From positions 1-64,000 of the forward strand of contig NZ_CZPZ01000008.1 in NCBI RefSeq assembly GCF_001458775.1: 64,000 bases of DNA, read 5' to 3'. Below are positions 35,577-45,598 of this stretch, in pieces (the stretch's first letter is position 1; every line of letters begins with the position of its first letter). Origin of the DNA: Candidatus Nitrospira nitrificans. Its GTDB lineage: Bacteria > Nitrospirota > Nitrospiria > Nitrospirales > Nitrospiraceae. Made by a program: the position numbers and the translations under genes. The notes below the pieces were generated by a model. It ran no database searches, was not told the DNA's origin, and saw only the letters and a program-made list of their open reading frames with translations.

Positions 35577-36722
35577 TTAACCTTTCCAGCCTGCGCATTT
35601 ATACGCTGCTAAGGTTTCCGACACAAGGCGTTCCAGTCTAAATTCTCTCTCTGCTTTCGCCCGAGCAGCTAAGCCCATGCGAGTGCAAAGTTCATCATCG
35701 CCAAGCAAGAGAGCTACACGCTCTACAAACATCGTTTCATCACCCTGAGGCACTACAAACCCTGTCTTACCCTCTTCCACGAGATATGGGATCTCGCCCG
35801 TTTTCATCGCGACGACGGGAAGCCCACAGGACGCGGCCTCCATCACAGCATTGGGACATCCTTCTCTTTCCGAAGTATGAACCTGAAACTTGGCGCGGCT
35901 CAAAAAGTCTGGTATATCATGAACTGCCCCTCGAAACTCTACGATATTAGAAATACCTAGCTCATCTGCAAGTTTTTCGAGGGCGCGACGCAAAGGGCCA
36001 TCACCCGCAATCTGGAAGCATATATTCTCACCCGCAACAGAGCTTAGCCTTTTAACTATTCTTAGCAGCCGATCCCAACGCTTGACCGGTAACAACGATC
36101 CGACTGCAGCCACATAATACCTTTTACGAGAAGCCTCACTGGCACAATTGAACAAGTTAAGGTCGATTGCATTACGGACCACGAAAACATGTTTCGGCGC
36201 GAAGAAACTAGAGGCATGATTTGCAGCATCAGCCGATGGAGTATTGTTTGAGATGTGATAGGCAGGATATCTTGCATTCAGCACCCCTCGGATTAATCCA
36301 TTGCTTCGCTTGTGTGCCTTATACTCGGCGCGCAGAGAGCCGATCGCCAGCGATCCGGTCCCCCATGCCGCATAGTATGCGGCAAAGTTTGTATGAAACC
36401 CGTACGAATGGATGACTTCCGGCGCAATCTGTCGTGCAATTACTCTTAAGGCCTTCAATCTAGATAGAGAAGGCTCATTAGCTGGAAATCCATAGATTGG
36501 AACTTTTAGTTTTTTGATATCACGATAGTACTTGTCGTCCGGATTAAGACTCAATACGACAACGCCGGGACAATATCGGGCATGATCGAGATTGGCAAGA
36601 AGATAGTAGAGTTGCCGCTCTAATCCCCCAAGCCCAAGTTGTCCCACGACATACAGCAATCGACAGTGCATTGGGATCTGTAAGCGGGTATTATTTTGGT
36701 CTACCGATGAGTGAATAGCCAT
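35577..36722 (-). CDS. GT4-family glycosyltransferase
   Basis: This 381-residue GT-B enzyme shows LLYVVGQLGLGGLERQLYYL near the N-terminus (the GG motif that precedes the acceptor-binding helix), VIHSYGFHTN, then the donor-binding domain with VGSLLPVKRWDRLL, FQIAGDGPLRRALEKLADEL and SEREGCPNAVMEAASCGLPV. It should add one sugar to the growing chain on the cytoplasmic face. The ATG at 36722 is preceded by AGAAAG-like sequence; ATG 36671 is possible but would cut into a conserved strand. The 5' side holds a MITE-like repeat (36767-36898). Confidence 0.9.
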   Translation of the reverse strand: MAIHSSVDQNNTRLQIPMHCRLLYVVGQLGLGGLERQLYYLLANLDHARYCPGVVVLSLNPDDKYYRDIKKLKVPIYGFPANEPSLSRLKALRVIARQIAPEVIHSYGFHTNFAAYYAAWGTGSLAIGSLRAEYKAHKRSNGLIRGVLNARYPAYHISNNTPSADAANHASSFFAPKHVFVVRNAIDLNLFNCASEASRKRYYVAAVGSLLPVKRWDRLLRIVKRLSSVAGENICFQIAGDGPLRRALEKLADELGISNIVEFRGAVHDIPDFLSRAKFQVHTSEREGCPNAVMEAASCGLPVVAMKTGEIPYLVEEGKTGFVVPQGDETMFVERVALLLGDDELCTRMGLAARAKAEREFRLERLVSETLAAYKCAGWKG

Positions 36723-36766
36723 CGAACTGCTTTCTTTCTGGCTTTAGCGATTACAGGATGCAATCC

Positions 36767-36898
36767 AGGAGTCTGTCCGACATTGACGAAAATGACCGAT
36801 TGGGGGGGATGTTATTATATTGACTGACTCGAGATCGTTGATCATGAGCCAATGTGTGCGTCGAAATTTTCGTGTTTCCTAATGTCGGACAGGCTCCT
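36767..36898. mobile_element. MITE-like inverted-repeat element
   Basis: AGGAGTCTGTCCGACATT at 36767-36784 and AGGAGCCTGTCCGACATT read on the other strand from 36898 form an 18-bp inverted repeat with one mismatch, and CGAAAAT follows in both arms. The 132-bp unit has no coding capacity. The ends resemble those of full-size IS elements, so it may be a non-autonomous derivative. It lies in the intergenic region just upstream of a GT4 gene. Confidence 0.65.
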
Positions 36899-37097
36899 AG
36901 TTGATGGTTTACGCCCCTCCTCAATGGCAGATGTGCGTACCGCAGGGATAGCCCAAAAGAGGTGGTTTCACCGTAACTTTCCGTTTCCAGCTGTGCCTCG
37001 AATAAGCTTGAGACAAGTCGGAAACCTTTATTGTTTCGTTGGAATGAACCCTGATGAATGAATAGATTGAATGACTCTGATGTATCTAAACCTAAAT

Positions 37098-38429
37098 TTA
37101 AGCACCCGATGGTCCACGATTTACCTCAATAGCTGACACGATTCCAGTCGGCCAGATCCATTGCCGAGCACCAACCAACACGCCTACACCCAACGCAAAT
37201 GATTTCTCATAAAAACCGTGTGTCAGAAACAAATATACGCCGAGCGAGACAATGATCCCTAGCAGGGCAAGTGAAAGCTCATCACGTGCGCATTGTAATG
37301 GAATTGAACGATAGACACACCATAGGATCCAGAGAAATGACAAGAGGCCGAGCATTCCCCAGAACATTAAGATCTGTAGAAATGCGTTGTGTGCACCATA
37401 CACAACCAGAACGCCGCCATGACTCTTGCCAAACCCCTTCTCGAATCCCCACTTTTGATTATAATTTCCGGCGCCGACACCGGCCAGGATGTATTCCGGA
37501 AGGCGGTTGAGTGCCGTGGTATAGATCCATGCACGGCCCTCCAACTTACCGTTTCGCGTCTCAGTCGAGTAGGTCATCCGGGACCAGACAGCGTCAGGAA
37601 CCAGCATATACATGCCCAGACCAAAGATCATAACAAAGATCAATGCTCTCCCGTGCTTGACTTCCATCGCATAGAGAACAGCTCCGACGGACACGAGGCC
37701 GCCAACAGCGGCACCTCTCGACATCGGCAAGAACGAGGCCACGAGACAGAAGGTTGCTATCCCCAACAATAGAACACGGTGATAGCTCGACCTACTTGAT
37801 AAAGCCAAGGCAAATGCGGTCACTCCACCCTGAGTGCATATAAAGGCCACTCCATTTATGTTAGCCTGCAAGGCCTGATCCGCGAATGCTGCAGCGCGAA
37901 CCTTGCTAGCCTGATTGAAAGTGCTTGCTTCTCCCATTCCCTGTATCACTCCATACGAAGTCATGAAAAGATAAACAGCCAGCCATAAGGCAGCCACAAT
38001 ATATCCGTACAGGCCAGCCTCCAACGCTGATCGATCTCGGCATAGAGTCGCGACACAAACCATGCCCACGAGCATTTGCCCAAAGCGAAAAATCTCATCA
38101 TACCTGGGTAGCGGACTTGAATATTCAAGGAGGGTGCTAACACCGATAAAGGCATAAGCTGCGATGAAAACGGGATGGCACCAAGTTTTCTGCAAAGAAC
38201 GGGGACGACTCAGAATTACATACGCGGCAAGTGCTCCAAAGACGAGAAACAGGATGCTCATCCCAGCCACCGCGGGGAAATGATTTTGCAGTGGCAAAAT
38301 CACAATCGCAGTAAAAATCAACAACCGTTCGGTACGGCTGGTACTGTTTTGAGGCAAGACACGTCTATCCGCGGCTTGGGCTGCACCTAGCGGCACTTCC
38401 TGGTCTAATCTTATGGGCCGGTCCATCAT
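37098..38429 (-). CDS. O-antigen ligase/polymerase family membrane protein
   Basis: This 443-residue protein is very hydrophobic with roughly ten to eleven membrane segments starting near residue 30, and has a Wzy_C/O-antigen-ligase layout: long loop near residues 270-325 with ETRNGKLEGRAWIYTTALNR and the GAHNAFLQILMFWGMLGLL motif (conserved His in the large periplasmic loop region). It would either ligate glycan to lipid A or polymerise repeat units in the periplasm; the family does not separate the two. The ATG at 38429 lies 31 bp after the upstream GT gene. Confidence 0.85.
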   Translation of the reverse strand: MMDRPIRLDQEVPLGAAQAADRRVLPQNSTSRTERLLIFTAIVILPLQNHFPAVAGMSILFLVFGALAAYVILSRPRSLQKTWCHPVFIAAYAFIGVSTLLEYSSPLPRYDEIFRFGQMLVGMVCVATLCRDRSALEAGLYGYIVAALWLAVYLFMTSYGVIQGMGEASTFNQASKVRAAAFADQALQANINGVAFICTQGGVTAFALALSSRSSYHRVLLLGIATFCLVASFLPMSRGAAVGGLVSVGAVLYAMEVKHGRALIFVMIFGLGMYMLVPDAVWSRMTYSTETRNGKLEGRAWIYTTALNRLPEYILAGVGAGNYNQKWGFEKGFGKSHGGVLVVYGAHNAFLQILMFWGMLGLLSFLWILWCVYRSIPLQCARDELSLALLGIIVSLGVYLFLTHGFYEKSFALGVGVLVGARQWIWPTGIVSAIEVNRGPSGA

Positions 38430-38459
38430 AATACGAAAAACACTTACGTGCGCTGTTTA

Positions 38460-39800
38460 TTAAGCGTTCGTGGTGGTGCGTGTAAAGGACATGCACGCTC
38501 GAAGCAAGGTATCGAGCTTTTTAGAAATGGTCGACCACGAACAAATCTCGATATTTTTGGGCTGAGGAGCTTGCCCACAGACTATATCTTTGAGAAACAA
38601 TACCATATCCTGAAGCTGGGTGCCCGAAAAACTTGTGACCAAACCAGTTGGTTTGGCTATCGCGCTGGCGTCACTGCCCTCAGGAGCAATAAGAAGTACC
38701 GGTGTTACCAGCCCGATAGCTTCAAATATTTTTCCCGTGACGATTCCCTTGTCTTCCAGCGTCTCTTCTTCATTCACCGACGTGATCACCACCGCAAGGT
38801 TTGCTCCCTTGACCGCTGACAATGCCTCCCGTCTCGGCACTCTTCCGTGGAAGACAATGCGATCGGTGAGCCCAAATCGACCTGCCTCCTCACGAATATA
38901 GCGCTCGTCTGGACCATAGTAATGAAAATACCATTCTTTTGCGTTTCCCTGAGAGGATTTCCTCAGGAGCTTGAGCGCGGCCAGGAATGGCGAGATGCTG
39001 CGTTTAGGGGGATAAAAGATCCCGGTATAAACAAACGCACAATGTCCAAAGTCGTATGGTTTTACGGCCTCCATCTCGGTCGGATCAAAGCCATTCGTTA
39101 CAACATGAAGTTTCGGCCCAACACCAAAACGTCGATCTAAGGCACAGCCCCAAGAAGGTGATACTATGGTAACTGCTGCACAGCCCTTGAGCACGCCAGC
39201 CTCTTTTTGGGTGGCACACCGTGGTAAGTGATGACCTGCGTGGGGATTCCCGGTCCATGGATCCCGATAATCCAGAACATATGGCCGTCCAAGCAGGTCA
39301 GAGAGACGCTTGGCCAAGCTGAAAGCTGCAAACGGCGAGCCGGTCGCAAGAATTACATCTACGTCCTTCGCAGTCAAAGCAGAGCAGGCCTGCTCTGCCG
39401 CCTTGATCCAACCGACATGGGGGTCAATCCCTAGTTTTCTTGCACCGGTTCGAAAAATTTTTCCGACAAACCAGCCGAGGTTCTTATTCCAGCATTTCAG
39501 ATTGTTGGGCGCCAGGCATCGCCATCCGTGACCAGTCAGAATCCGCTTGATACCCACATCGTCGAATTCCCTCGATGCGGCTCCGTTATCTTCAATATTC
39601 CGTAGTATTGACGGATCAGGTGTGACTACCGTCACATCCCACCCGAGTCGAGTCAGGTACATCGCAATGTTCCAGGTCCTGACACAGCCCGGTGCCTTAG
39701 CTGGTGGAAATGGATATGCCAGAAAGAGCAGCTTCGGTCGCCCTCGCGGCGGTACGGGATCGCCGGGAAGGTTGTCGGCTATATTCGCTGGGTTACCCAT
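38460..39800 (-). CDS. GT4-family glycosyltransferase
   Basis: This 446-residue GT-B enzyme begins (after a short polar leader) with KLLFLAYPFPPAKAPGCVRT and VTVVTPD, contains the middle region LDYRDPWTGNPHAGHH typical of the WbuB/FnlB-like group, and then VTNGFDPTEME and the donor-binding YTGIFYPPKRSISPFLAAL and EAIGLVTPVLLIAPEGSD. The start is put at ATG 39800; the open frame reaches a TTG at 39836. Product specificity unknown. It is followed by the ligase/polymerase gene. Confidence 0.85.
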   Translation of the reverse strand: MGNPANIADNLPGDPVPPRGRPKLLFLAYPFPPAKAPGCVRTWNIAMYLTRLGWDVTVVTPDPSILRNIEDNGAASREFDDVGIKRILTGHGWRCLAPNNLKCWNKNLGWFVGKIFRTGARKLGIDPHVGWIKAAEQACSALTAKDVDVILATGSPFAAFSLAKRLSDLLGRPYVLDYRDPWTGNPHAGHHLPRCATQKEAGVLKGCAAVTIVSPSWGCALDRRFGVGPKLHVVTNGFDPTEMEAVKPYDFGHCAFVYTGIFYPPKRSISPFLAALKLLRKSSQGNAKEWYFHYYGPDERYIREEAGRFGLTDRIVFHGRVPRREALSAVKGANLAVVITSVNEEETLEDKGIVTGKIFEAIGLVTPVLLIAPEGSDASAIAKPTGLVTSFSGTQLQDMVLFLKDIVCGQAPQPKNIEICSWSTISKKLDTLLRACMSFTRTTTNA

Positions 39801-39893
39801 CTCCGTGCTGTTCACTTCCACTTCTCTTCTATGCAATCGACTCTCTCATAATACAGATCAATGAGAGTTTATCGAATCGATTACGCTAGATCT

Positions 39894-41150
39894 TTATAAC
39901 GCCTCGAGTTGAATCGCCGCGAACTGCTCTGTGTAGGTTGGTCCAAGACGCTCGCATATGGAGCTCGCAATTCCGTGAACCAAAGTTCCCCAATCGACCT
40001 GTTTGGCGATGTTGCGACGCATGTGGATTTGGTCACTCGACGCTCCATTGAGCGCGAGGGACTCGCTGATTGCTCGCGACCATTCCTCTGGCGTATTTGC
40101 CAGCTTAATGACATGGGAAAAATCCAAAAGCGATCGGATGGGAGTCCCCACAATCGGCTTCCCGCCCGCCAAATATTCGTGTAGCTTGAGCGGATAAATG
40201 TATTTCGTGTAGTCGTTCGTTTTGTACGGCAGCAAGCACACGTCCATATGCTGTGGATATGTACAGGCGATCTCTATGGGCTTGTGTCCCAGAAAATGCA
40301 CGTTTGACAATTGAGATAATTCTTTCACTAACGGCGCTTCCGTTCCCAGACTGTTTTTGGGCCCGACAAAAACAAACGACCATTCCACATGACGTGTCGC
40401 CAACTCGAGCAAAAGTCTCAAGTCCAGCTGCGATTTGATGACGCCAATGTAGCCGATTCTCGGATGAGAGATCGCCCTTAAGTCAGCCGGCTCTTCCTGA
40501 TGGGTCGCAAATGCCCGATAGTCCACGCCATTGGGGACAAAGAGCGTATGGGGATTGAAATGTCCTTTTCGTTCCATCAATGCCGGAGAATGGATGAACA
40601 CTTGATCTACTCCCTTGATCAGCTGGATCTCTCGATCTGTCAGCGGGAGCTCGGTTGCGGAAAATGAATATTCATCAACGATGTGATAACAACTGAGATC
40701 ATAGGAACCGCTCTCCAAGACATGGTCGAAAGAGGGCCGCCAGAGATAATAGATAACGATCTTGCACCCACGTCGACGAAGCAAGGCTTCCGCACGACGA
40801 GCTCTTTCCACCGCAGTCCAGGACGCCAGCCAAGCCGGCCGGTCGAACTGTGGAAACCATCTTTCCGGCTGATAGAGAGAAAACCCTTCCGGAAATGTTT
40901 CAGAACGATGAGAGCGGTTGACCGGCTTCCCACCGCCGAGCACTAGCTCTCTCCAGCTTCTGGCAGGTTCGGCCCAGACGACACGAAAATACTCCGCCAG
41001 CCGAGTCAGCACCTGATGCCGAGACAGCCAGGCGCCGCCCCATTCCTCCGGAACGAAGGCAACCACCCCGACCTCCGGAAAGAGCGGTCTGGCTGAACCG
41101 ATTGGTGTATGACCGGTTCCAGGATTCTTCATATCGGTGTCACTTCTCAT
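39894..41150 (-). CDS. GT-B glycosyltransferase (GT1/GT4-like)
   Basis: This 418-residue protein has the TuaH/GT4-like pattern: an N-terminal domain with VVWAEPARSWREL and YDLSCYHIVDEYSFSA, then FVPNGVDYRAFA, IGYIGVIKSQLDLRLLLELA, FVFVGPKNS and the donor site YIYPLKLHEYLAGGKPIVGT. It is expected to transfer a sugar to the lipid-linked chain. Starts at ATG 41150 or ATG 41132; the second has GAGAAG upstream and may be the true one. It precedes another GT4 gene with a 93-bp gap. Confidence 0.85.
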   Translation of the reverse strand: MRSDTDMKNPGTGHTPIGSARPLFPEVGVVAFVPEEWGGAWLSRHQVLTRLAEYFRVVWAEPARSWRELVLGGGKPVNRSHRSETFPEGFSLYQPERWFPQFDRPAWLASWTAVERARRAEALLRRRGCKIVIYYLWRPSFDHVLESGSYDLSCYHIVDEYSFSATELPLTDREIQLIKGVDQVFIHSPALMERKGHFNPHTLFVPNGVDYRAFATHQEEPADLRAISHPRIGYIGVIKSQLDLRLLLELATRHVEWSFVFVGPKNSLGTEAPLVKELSQLSNVHFLGHKPIEIACTYPQHMDVCLLPYKTNDYTKYIYPLKLHEYLAGGKPIVGTPIRSLLDFSHVIKLANTPEEWSRAISESLALNGASSDQIHMRRNIAKQVDWGTLVHGIASSICERLGPTYTEQFAAIQLEAL

Positions 41151-41285
41151 TCAGTTTCCGCCAGATATCGCATCACTCCGGGTATTGGCCGCCGCACAAC
41201 ATCCTTCGAGCTAGGAGTAGTCTTGTAAAAAGCTTCACCATTTGAACTGCCGATGAATCCGGGAAGCACACATTACAGCCGCGAA

Positions 41286-42518
41286 CTATAATCCACACAT
41301 CACGCTCAGATATAATTCTTCCAATTCCTTATTCAAGCGGTGTGTATCAAACCGTTGCTCCACCTGTCTCCTACCCGCCAGCCCCATCTCACTACAAATC
41401 TCAGGGTGCTTAATCAGATATTCAAGCGAATCGGAAATGGAAGCAGCATCTCCTTCCGGTACCAAGCAACCAGTTACGCCATCCGTCACCAGCTCCGGTA
41501 TTCCACTGTGAAACGTACTGATCACAGGTAGTCCGGTCGCCATAGCTTCTTTTATGGCATTCGGTATTCCTTCTTGATCGCCGCCGTCAGAGGTCAAGCT
41601 CGGAGCGACTAACACGTGCGATTCTTCTAAGAGCCGTTTCACGTCTTCGTGGGTTTTCCAACCGAGCAATTCGACCTGTCGCTCGATACCCATACGCTGT
41701 ATCATCTGCTCCAGAACCCCACGCAGCGGACCATCGCCGACTACCCGATATTCCAGCTGTTCACCTTTTGTCAGAAGGGCCGCGACGGCCTCGATGGCGA
41801 AGGCGACTCCTTTTTTCTCCATCAGTCTCGCAACCGTCAAGACCTTCGCCGGCTCTCCGGGTTCTCGGCGCCGTTGAAGATACTCGAATTTAGAACAATC
41901 GATACCAGAATAATGAACCACAATTTTGTTTTCCGCACAGCCTTCCTGGATCAGTCGTTCCTTAAGAAACTCGCACACCGGCAAAAACAAATGCCCCTCC
42001 CTGAACAAGTCATGATAGATGCCAGGATGTTTTTTCAGAACAGCGGTGACATCAGCACCCCGGATGGATGTCACGACTTTGTGATTCCGAGTGCGGATTG
42101 GCATTAACGATACGGCTCTCCGTCCGAGGGAACCGAACTGACAATGGATGATATCAAAAGGTCTCTCCCTTTCAAGCAACGGAATGCTTCTAAAAAGAAG
42201 TCTCAGAGACCATGCTTGCTTCCCATGTCGAAAAACATTTAAGGATCTGCAAATGACATCATAATTACGTGGCGCATATCGGATAATGAAAGCAACAGCT
42301 TTTATTATTCTGACCAGCCAGTTCTCGGGAATCCGGTAGTAGTGAGTGTGTTTTGACAGGTCATACTTGTCATAGTTGCCATGAGTGACGGCCGTATTAC
42401 CTGATTTGTCCGCAAAGATATGGACCTCATGTCCTAAATCCATTAATCCCACAATCTGATTGAGGACAAATGTCTGGGATACGGAGGGAAACTCGCTGAC
42501 AAGAAATGCGATCTTCAT
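41286..42518 (-). CDS. GT4-family glycosyltransferase (WcaL/AmsK-like)
   Basis: This 410-residue enzyme begins KIAFLVSEFPSVSQTFVLNQ, the signature start of the WcaL/AmsK-type colanic acid/amylovoran galactosyltransferase group. The middle shows DIIHCQFGSLGRRAV and GADVTAV, and the donor domain has VARLMEKKGVAFAIEAVAAL, YRVVGDGPLRGVLEQMI and DQEGIPNAIKEAMATGLPVI. The group transfers a sugar from a nucleotide donor to the lipid-linked repeat. Starts at ATG 42518. Specificity is not deducible. Confidence 0.9.
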   Translation of the reverse strand: MKIAFLVSEFPSVSQTFVLNQIVGLMDLGHEVHIFADKSGNTAVTHGNYDKYDLSKHTHYYRIPENWLVRIIKAVAFIIRYAPRNYDVICRSLNVFRHGKQAWSLRLLFRSIPLLERERPFDIIHCQFGSLGRRAVSLMPIRTRNHKVVTSIRGADVTAVLKKHPGIYHDLFREGHLFLPVCEFLKERLIQEGCAENKIVVHYSGIDCSKFEYLQRRREPGEPAKVLTVARLMEKKGVAFAIEAVAALLTKGEQLEYRVVGDGPLRGVLEQMIQRMGIERQVELLGWKTHEDVKRLLEESHVLVAPSLTSDGGDQEGIPNAIKEAMATGLPVISTFHSGIPELVTDGVTGCLVPEGDAASISDSLEYLIKHPEICSEMGLAGRRQVEQRFDTHRLNKELEELYLSVMCGL

Positions 42519-42692
42519 GCTGATAGTTCATTAGAAAAGACCAAGGCTTCCCTAGTAACGAACCGACCACTCCCGAGACTGTCCAGCCTCCGATCGGAGT
42601 CGACACAAAACCACCCGCAGATGGGCGTACTCACCATAGGCCGGTCTTCCATACAACTCTTCAACAATTCGACAACACTTTCATAATCCTCA

Positions 42693-43634
42693 CTATGACT
42701 TTCCGATCTTTCCCTTCATAAGGCTGACGATGCGAGAGAGATTTTTCCCAAACATGAACTTCCATGGGGAATAGCTGTAGTCAAACATCCGGTACACGGT
42801 AAAGTACGCATTGAGTCGCCCCAACGGAGACTTTATCCCCGCAGCATGTCTGTAATTCCTCACACAAAAATAGGTCATACCCCTCTTTCTAATCACATCA
42901 GCGTGTTCAGGCACGGCATTGCACATGACATCCAGAAGATACCGGCTGTCTTCGCACCATTCATAATAATGGGTGGCGCTTCCCATATTACTGTCATGCC
43001 TGCGAAAACTCGCCTTTATATCAAAAACGTCGACTCTTCCATATTTTGCGGCAAGCTGAACATAGGCAACAACATCCTCATATCTATGGGTTTTTGAATA
43101 AAATCCTCCTTGTTGCTTCAGCCTCTGAGTATTGAATAAAGTGCTGCATAAATATAACGGCACTTTTCCGTCAAACCAGCCAAAAATAAAATCGGTCGTG
43201 GAGCATCCGCTTGCCTTATTATGGGTAGCAAACAGGATATTCCCGGCGGAATCAATTTGCCGCGCTCCGGTTAAAATTACGCCTGGTTCGCCTTGTGACG
43301 CGGCGGCCCCCAAACATGTCGATATGAAATCATCATCGATCACATCATCATCAAAGAGCATCAGGAAGTATTTTCCCTGAGCTTGATCCAGGCAAAAATT
43401 ACAATTTTTGGTCGCGCCTATATTGTGCTTCTGTCTGAAGTATCGTATTCGTGAATCATCGAATTCTTTGACGACTGATTCTGTATGGTCCGAGGAACAG
43501 TTGTCGGAAACAATGATCTCTATGTTCTTATATGTTTGACTTACCGCACTTCGCAGCGCCGCTTTCAGGTAACTGCTGGCTCTGTTGTATGTCGGAATAC
43601 CTATTGAGACAAGGGGTAGCGTATGATTCATCAT
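42693..43634 (-). CDS. GT2-family glycosyltransferase
   Basis: This 313-residue GT-A protein has LVSIGIPTYNRASSYLKAAL at the N-terminus, EIIVSDNCSSDHTE, the GKYFLMLFDDDVIDDDFI DxD region near residue 100 and a catalytic-site RYEDVVAYVQLA stretch. No membrane segments are evident. It would add one sugar to the chain in the cytosol. The open frame extends to a TTG at 43658, but ATG 43634 directly before the conserved strand is preferred. It starts about 40 bp from the end of the second asnB gene, so they are probably in one transcript. Confidence 0.88.
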   Translation of the reverse strand: MMNHTLPLVSIGIPTYNRASSYLKAALRSAVSQTYKNIEIIVSDNCSSDHTESVVKEFDDSRIRYFRQKHNIGATKNCNFCLDQAQGKYFLMLFDDDVIDDDFISTCLGAAASQGEPGVILTGARQIDSAGNILFATHNKASGCSTTDFIFGWFDGKVPLYLCSTLFNTQRLKQQGGFYSKTHRYEDVVAYVQLAAKYGRVDVFDIKASFRRHDSNMGSATHYYEWCEDSRYLLDVMCNAVPEHADVIRKRGMTYFCVRNYRHAAGIKSPLGRLNAYFTVYRMFDYSYSPWKFMFGKNLSRIVSLMKGKIGKS

Positions 43635-43673
43635 TTGATTAGCGCCTATTTCAGACAATCGATATCAGCCATT

Positions 43674-45551
43674 CTACCGAGACAGCATATTGCTGTTACT
43701 CACCGGTGAATGCGAGCGATATTTTCTTGTCCATAATGCCAAACTCAGCAATGGCCAAAGTCCCTTTGCATGGTTACGTTCTCTATGAACATGCTGGTCA
43801 AAGACCCTACGAACCGCCTCTCGATCGATTTCAAGACCAAGGATGTCAGTTCGGTTCAGGACATACTCCTCGAACATTTCCCTCATGGAGGTTCTGAGCC
43901 AGGTCGCCATCGGAGCCTCAAACCCTCGTTTCGCATGAGTCTGATACGTGACCTGTTTCGCCAAGGCGCGTCTCAAGGGGATTTTCCCGATTTGAGGACC
44001 GACCTGCAAACAGTCTTTCCAGTCGACCTTCGACGCCACGTCAATCACCTCTCGATCGAGAAACGGAACACGAACCTCTAGGGAATTGTACATACTGGCC
44101 CGGTCTACCTTCAGCAATACCATAGTCAAGTGGTACACAAATTCATTCCATCGCGACACCTGGGCGATCTGATCGGGATCACGGCCGTCGTATGCATATA
44201 CATTGCATCCCGGCGGCCAGACCGGCAATGAAGGAAATATTTCTTGCAGCAATGCTTCAGGGAAGCGGGTATGCATCGCACGATGGGAGTCACCCACTGA
44301 GTCCATGAGCAAACACCTATCATTGCCTCTTAAGGAAGCGCGTTTGACTCCCCATCGCACCCTTCTCAGCCAGAGCGGCATCCTGAAATCCACCGCAAGC
44401 CTGATCAGCGTGGAAAAACGACTGGGATAGCCCCAAAACAATTCGTCACCGCCGTCTCCCGACAGCACGACTTTATGGTCGCGGCTGGCCAATCTTGCAG
44501 CCAGCAAGGTAGGGAATATCGAGTAGTCGCCAAACGGCTCCCCACAGGCGTCGATAACGTCTGCAACGAGGTCCAGCACCTGCTCCGTTCGGACATATTC
44601 GATCTTATGCTCGACCCCGATCTCTTTCGCATAGGCTTGCGCATCCAGAGATTCATCGGTTTTCTTCTCACCGGTGCCGATCGTAAATGTCCGGATAGGG
44701 TTTGCGCTGACAGACCGCATCTTCGCCACGACCAAAGGCGAGTCGATGCCGCCCGATAAAAATGCTCCCACAGGAACGTCGCTGACCAAATGCCGTCTCA
44801 CAGCTCGTGTGATCGCTTCATCCACCGCCTCTAAAGCTGCCTCCCCTCTCAACGAAGGCTCGGCATACTGGGGCAAAATAAAGAAGCGATCCTGTCGGCT
44901 TTGTCCATTGGCTGTGATTTCCATCCACGTACCCGGTTCAAGCATGTGGGTGTTCTCTATCATGGCAAAAGGAGCCGGAATATGCGCCAACCGCAAATAC
45001 AGCCCTAGCGCTTCCCCTGACACCCCGAGGCCATAACTCCATGGATGCGCCAGTAATTGATCATACTGTGAACCGAATACAATCCCCCGATCGGACGTCA
45101 AATAATAGAGTGGTTTCATGCCGGCATGATCGCGCGCCAAAATCAGCTTCTTCTCAACGCTGTCATAGAAGGCTAATGCGAACATCCCGTTAAACTTATC
45201 CAGTGCCGCAACATTCCATTCTATTAAGGCATGCAATACGACCTCGCTATCGCTCGTTGAACGGAATTCCACCCCGCGCTGCCGCAATTGCTCCCTGAGC
45301 TCTACAAAGTTATAGACTTCGCCGTTAAACACGAGGACATACCGGCCTTTACCGGCAGTCATGGGCTGATGGCCTCCGGAACTCAAATCAATAATGGACA
45401 GCCTGCGAAACGCCAACGTGCAAACCCCATCCTCAGACCAGAATCCGCTGTCATCCGGTCCCCGGCGGGACATCATGGAACTAATTCTGTCCCAATCGGC
45501 ACCTACGGGCTCTTTCTCCCTGAATCTTAATTCTCCAGCTATTCCGCACAT
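43674..45551 (-). CDS. asnB: Asparagine synthase, AsnB-type amidotransferase 2
   Basis: This 625-residue protein has the full N-terminal glutaminase domain (Cys2 in MCGIAGELRF, SRRGPDDSGFW, FNGEVYNFVEL, STSDSEVVLHA) and the synthetase domain with the PP-loop FLSGGIDSPLVVAKM and SGDGGDELFWGYP. It is clearly distinct from the copy at 30379 and closer to the type found in exopolysaccharide gene clusters. Amidation of a carboxylated sugar is the inferred role. Just upstream of its start (45552-45570) lies the end of an IS3-family element that may have separated it from its promoter. ATG 45551 is the start. Confidence 0.92.
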   Translation of the reverse strand: MCGIAGELRFREKEPVGADWDRISSMMSRRGPDDSGFWSEDGVCTLAFRRLSIIDLSSGGHQPMTAGKGRYVLVFNGEVYNFVELREQLRQRGVEFRSTSDSEVVLHALIEWNVAALDKFNGMFALAFYDSVEKKLILARDHAGMKPLYYLTSDRGIVFGSQYDQLLAHPWSYGLGVSGEALGLYLRLAHIPAPFAMIENTHMLEPGTWMEITANGQSRQDRFFILPQYAEPSLRGEAALEAVDEAITRAVRRHLVSDVPVGAFLSGGIDSPLVVAKMRSVSANPIRTFTIGTGEKKTDESLDAQAYAKEIGVEHKIEYVRTEQVLDLVADVIDACGEPFGDYSIFPTLLAARLASRDHKVVLSGDGGDELFWGYPSRFSTLIRLAVDFRMPLWLRRVRWGVKRASLRGNDRCLLMDSVGDSHRAMHTRFPEALLQEIFPSLPVWPPGCNVYAYDGRDPDQIAQVSRWNEFVYHLTMVLLKVDRASMYNSLEVRVPFLDREVIDVASKVDWKDCLQVGPQIGKIPLRRALAKQVTYQTHAKRGFEAPMATWLRTSMREMFEEYVLNRTDILGLEIDREAVRRVFDQHVHRERNHAKGLWPLLSLALWTRKYRSHSPVSNSNMLSR

Positions 45552-45598
45552 ATACCTAATCCATACCCATTGACCTTCCCCCGTTTATTAACCCAAAG

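Noticed and set aside
37098-38429. Definite Wzy polymerase call
   Set aside because: The family also includes WaaL ligases, and no sequence feature visible here separates the two.
34011-43658. TTG starts at 35390, 39836 and 43658
   Set aside because: Each is followed within 36 bp by an ATG that fits the conserved start of the protein, and at 35366 also a GAGGAG site.
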